Shown: positions 5,477-7,443 of the stretch, piece after piece
Layout: every line of letters starts with the position of its first letter
How positions within the stretch are numbered: the first letter of the stretch is position 1
From: DATKEG01 sp035544515
GTDB taxonomy: Bacteria > Acidobacteriota > Vicinamibacteria > Fen-336
Reading direction: 5' to 3'
DNA: 7,443 bases
NCBI GenBank assembly: GCA_035544515.1
Contig: DATKEG010000134.1
Span: 1-7,443, forward strand
Notes under the pieces: generated by a model
Seen by the model: the letters and a program-made list of their open reading frames with translations, nothing else
Database searches by the model: none
What the model was told of the DNA's origin: nothing
Program-made: the position numbers and the translations under genes

Positions 5477-6792
5477 CGCGGGACCGGGGCGGCGGCCATC
5501 TCGCGCCGAAACACGGCCATCGCCCAGACGAAGAGCGCCACGTTGGAGAGCGCGACGAGGGAGGCCGCGGCGCGGATCGGCCCGCGGTAGAGCGGGGGAA
5601 CGAGGCCGGAACCCGGCTGGATGGCGGCGTGGTCGAGCACCGCGCGCGTGAGGTCGAGCGCCTGGTTGAGGGTCGCGGCGGCGGCGAGCCCCGCAAAGAG
5701 CACGAGCCACCGGCGCGAGCGCGACGCGGCCAGCGCCAGGAGCGCGGCCGCGGGCACGAGGTAGCGCTGGTGGACCTGGGTCGGGAGCATGAAGAACGCG
5801 AAGAAGCTCATGGCGGTCGCCCACACGAGGCCGTAATCGGTGGGATGCCGCCACAGCCCGGCCATCAGGAACACCATGCCGGCCGCGAAGGCCAGGAGGC
5901 CGACGTCGCGATGCGTGAGCGGGCCGAGCGCCGGCCGGTCGTCGCGCCGCGCCACCACCGCCGGCCGGCCCCGCACCGCGATGTCGAACCGGTCGAGCAG
6001 GTACCAGCCGTTGTAGGCCTCCGCGGTGCGGAACGGGTAGTACCCGACCGCGTCCGTGTAGGCGCGCGCCATCCGTGGCCCGGCGCCCGCGAGCAGGTAG
6101 GGCGCGGCGAGCAGCGCGATGGCGAGCGTGCCCGTGCCGACCGCCACCGCGAGTGGACGCGGCCCCAGCCGGCGCCACGTCCACACCGCCGCCGCGGGCA
6201 GGGCCACGACGGCGAGGAGCTTGGTGGCGAGCGCGGCGCCGAGCGCCGCTCCCGCCCAGGCGGCGCGCCGGTTCAAGAGGGCCACCAGGCCGGCCGCCAG
6301 CAGCAGGGCAAGCAGCGCGTCGAACTGCCCCCACAAGGCGGCGTTGACGAACAGCGGGGCGCCGAGCGCGCTGAGGAGGGCCGCGGTCCGCGCCGCGCGC
6401 TCGCCCAGCGGCGCGCGGAGGCCCCGCAGGCACAAGGGCACGAAGGCGAGGACGGCCAGGAGGCTCGGCAGCTTCAGCAGGGTGACGGCCAAAGCACCGG
6501 TCTCGGCCGCACCCGTGGCGCGCCGGGCCGCTTCGACCAGCGTCAGGAGGTACGGGACCACCGGCGGGTAGTCGCAGTCGTCGGGGAACTCGGCCAGGTA
6601 GATCTGCCACGGCCGCGTCCCCTCCGAGGCGCGCGACCAGGCCAGGAAGCAGTCGACCACGTCGTAGTGGTGGTAGACGTGCGGGGCGGCGAGCAGGCCA
6701 AGGGCGAGGACGGCCAGGGCCAAAGGCCAGGGCCCGGCACGCCGGCCGTCGCGCGCCCCCGGGCCGGCGGCGGCATCGGAGCGGGTGTCCAC
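5473..6792 (-). CDS. GT-C family membrane glycosyltransferase (mannosyltransferase/ALG6-like type)
   Basis: This protein has about 439 residues and many hydrophobic segments. After the first membrane segment (about 22-36), the periplasmic loop carries D44 and D47 in Y-D-V-V-D and the acidic cluster E-F-P-D-D-C-D-Y-P-P (68-77). This is the usual place for donor and metal binding in lipid-phosphate-sugar enzymes. W-G-Q-F-D-A-L (154-160) is shared with ALG6/ALG8 and related bacterial GT-C proteins. H-Q-R-Y-L-V-P-A (341-348) resembles the H-E-R-Y-L block near the end of these enzymes. Two cysteines, C48 and C73, face each other in the first loop and could form a disulfide. It is the first gene of a two-gene operon with the YfhO-like protein. 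The start is uncertain. GTG at 6792 puts a short basic leader before the first membrane segment but has no good ribosome site; GTG at 6825 is possible. Family is fairly sure, exact sugar is not. Confidence 0.8.
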   Translation of the reverse strand: MDTRSDAAAGPGARDGRRAGPWPLALAVLALGLLAAPHVYHHYDVVDCFLAWSRASEGTRPWQIYLAEFPDDCDYPPVVPYLLTLVEAARRATGAAETGALAVTLLKLPSLLAVLAFVPLCLRGLRAPLGERAARTAALLSALGAPLFVNAALWGQFDALLALLLAAGLVALLNRRAAWAGAALGAALATKLLAVVALPAAAVWTWRRLGPRPLAVAVGTGTLAIALLAAPYLLAGAGPRMARAYTDAVGYYPFRTAEAYNGWYLLDRFDIAVRGRPAVVARRDDRPALGPLTHRDVGLLAFAAGMVFLMAGLWRHPTDYGLVWATAMSFFAFFMLPTQVHQRYLVPAAALLALAASRSRRWLVLFAGLAAAATLNQALDLTRAVLDHAAIQPGSGLVPPLYRGPIRAAASLVALSNVALFVWAMAVFRREMAAAPVPR

Positions 6793-6869
6793 GGGACGGC
6801 CGAGTCTAAACCCTTTTGCTTGCACTGGTGGGCGTTTGATGCGAGGATTCTCAAGTTTTTTCGACCGCC

Positions 6870-6877
6870 GGGGGGGG
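6870..6877 (+). repeat. run of eight G at the ribosome binding position
   Basis: Eight consecutive G bases end three bases before the ATG of the lipoprotein gene and supply the only Shine-Dalgarno-like sequence. A run of this length can gain or lose bases during replication, which would alter spacing or strength of the site. It is also prone to sequencing error. Confidence 0.6.
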
Positions 6878-6880
6878 ACC

Positions 6881-7438
6881 ATGACTCGTGCCGCGCGTGC
6901 CGGTGCCGTGGGACTTGCCGTCGTCGTCGCCGCCTGCCAGACGATCACCGAGGAGATGCCTCAGCAATCCGTCAACCCCTCGGGCCCCTCCGTCGCGATC
7001 GTCGTGGTCCCGATCGTGATCCCCACACCGGCTCCCGCGGCCACGCCCGCCCCGGAGGAGAACCCCAACCCGACTCCGAACCCGCGACCCACCGCGACGC
7101 CGGCACCCACGGGCGGCAACCGCAACCCGGTCGTAAGCGTCACGGCCGGCGTGCACAGCTACCTGCACAACGGCAGGCTGGTCGGCCACTCCTCGACGAC
7201 GTTCAACGTCGGCGACGTGGCCTACCTCAACTGCACCCCGCGCGACGCCGAGCGCAAGCCGGTGGACAACCACGGTCCGCTCCAGGCCTGGTTCATCTCG
7301 GGCGATGCGAACTACCGCGTCACCGACACCGACACCTTCAATCCCGACCTGCACTGCAACGGCCCGGGCAAGGTGCGGATCGCCTGCAAGGTGGACGGCA
7401 TCACGTCGGCGACGACGACGCTCACCATAAATCCCTAG
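6881..7438 (+). CDS. lipoprotein with Pro/Thr-rich stalk and Ig-like domain
   Basis: This 185-residue secreted protein begins with a lipoprotein signal peptide. Basic residues R3 and R6 are followed by a hydrophobic core (8-17) and the lipobox V-A-A-C, with C19 as the lipidated residue. Position +2 is Gln, not Asp, so outer-membrane sorting is expected if the cell uses the Lol rules. Residues about 33-83 form a disordered stalk rich in Pro, Thr, Ala and Asn with repeated P-T/P-N steps. The rest (84-185) reads as a single beta-rich Ig-like domain of the BIG2 type: F-N-V-G-D-V-A-Y-L-N-C-T-P-R-D (108-122) and a closing G-P-G-K-V-R-I-A-C-K-V-D-G-I (161-174). It holds three cysteines (118, 159, 169). 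The ATG at 6881 gives a clean signal peptide; an in-frame ATG at 6839 would add 14 residues and is less likely. It is divergent from the glycosyltransferase operon. Function is unknown; a surface-anchored structural or binding role is a guess. Confidence 0.8.
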   Translation: MTRAARAGAVGLAVVVAACQTITEEMPQQSVNPSGPSVAIVVVPIVIPTPAPAATPAPEENPNPTPNPRPTATPAPTGGNRNPVVSVTAGVHSYLHNGRLVGHSSTTFNVGDVAYLNCTPRDAERKPVDNHGPLQAWFISGDANYRVTDTDTFNPDLHCNGPGKVRIACKVDGITSATTTLTINP

Positions 7439-7443
7439 ATCCC

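Noticed and set aside
4028..5590. Plus-strand open frame opposite the YfhO-like gene
   Set aside because: Its product is highly charged and low complexity (Arg, Glu, Gly, Gln), lacks any recognisable motif, and mirrors the codon bias of the opposite strand.
5477..6610. Upstream in-frame extension of the YfhO-like gene
   Set aside because: The frame is open but Arg/Ala/Pro-rich, and it overlaps the well-supported GT-C gene in another frame. The family-like N-terminus and the ATGA overlap fix the start at 5476.
7027..7110. Tandem repeat in the stalk-coding region of the lipoprotein gene
   Set aside because: The protein is repetitive in Pro, Thr and Asn, but the DNA units vary and show no fixed period; this is compositional bias rather than a true tandem repeat.
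1..7443. CRISPR array, insertion sequence or riboswitch
   Set aside because: No regularly spaced direct repeats, transposase motifs or recognisable riboswitch cores were seen on either strand.

Overview
The window is high-GC bacterial DNA. It falls into two compositionally different parts that meet at a threonine tRNA gene. A hand count gives 33 G+C of 60 bases at 1081-1140 and 46 of 60 at 5161-5220. The right part has predicted outer-envelope functions: a lipoprotein with a non-Asp +2 residue and GT-C type glycosyltransferases that would use lipid-linked donors. This fits a diderm, high-GC soil or sediment type bacterium. The sequence alone does not fix the phylum.

Left part (1 to about 1688, lower GC). 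Positions 1-241 hold no recognisable gene. A HicB-like antitoxin N-terminus (242 to about 412) runs without a stop into a different-frame remnant of a nucleotidyltransferase-fold protein (409-657); both look like broken genes. A compact, apparently intact toxin-antitoxin operon follows on the minus strand in toxin-first order: a HigB/RelE-type toxin (1012-1371), then an XRE-type antitoxin (654-959). It is driven by a near-consensus sigma-70 promoter (1449-1477) overlapped by a 7+7 bp inverted repeat that is a good candidate autoregulatory operator. About 210 bases without a gene (1478-1688) separate this from the tRNA.

Centre. tRNA-Thr(CGT) lies on the minus strand (1689-1763) with an encoded CCA tail and a plausible promoter at 1787-1816. 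Accessory TA genes and gene relics on its 3' side suggest that the left part is the remains, or one end, of an element that used the tRNA as an attachment site. No integrase or second att copy is visible.

Right part (1764 to 7443, very high GC). A GT39/PMT-like integral membrane glycosyltransferase is on the plus strand (1879-3441). It converges with, and overlaps by 47 bp, a two-gene minus-strand operon. That operon encodes a GT-C glycosyltransferase (5473-6792) and a YfhO-like membrane protein (3395-5476), joined by an ATGA stop/start overlap. Across an 88-bp divergent gap lies a lipoprotein (6881-7438) with a Pro/Thr-rich stalk and a C-terminal Ig-like domain. The three polytopic proteins probably move sugars from polyprenyl-phosphate carriers onto envelope acceptors. 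The acceptor cannot be told from sequence. No clearly new system is evident; the strongest second-look items are the TA operator-promoter, the relic/tRNA junction and the convergent overlap.
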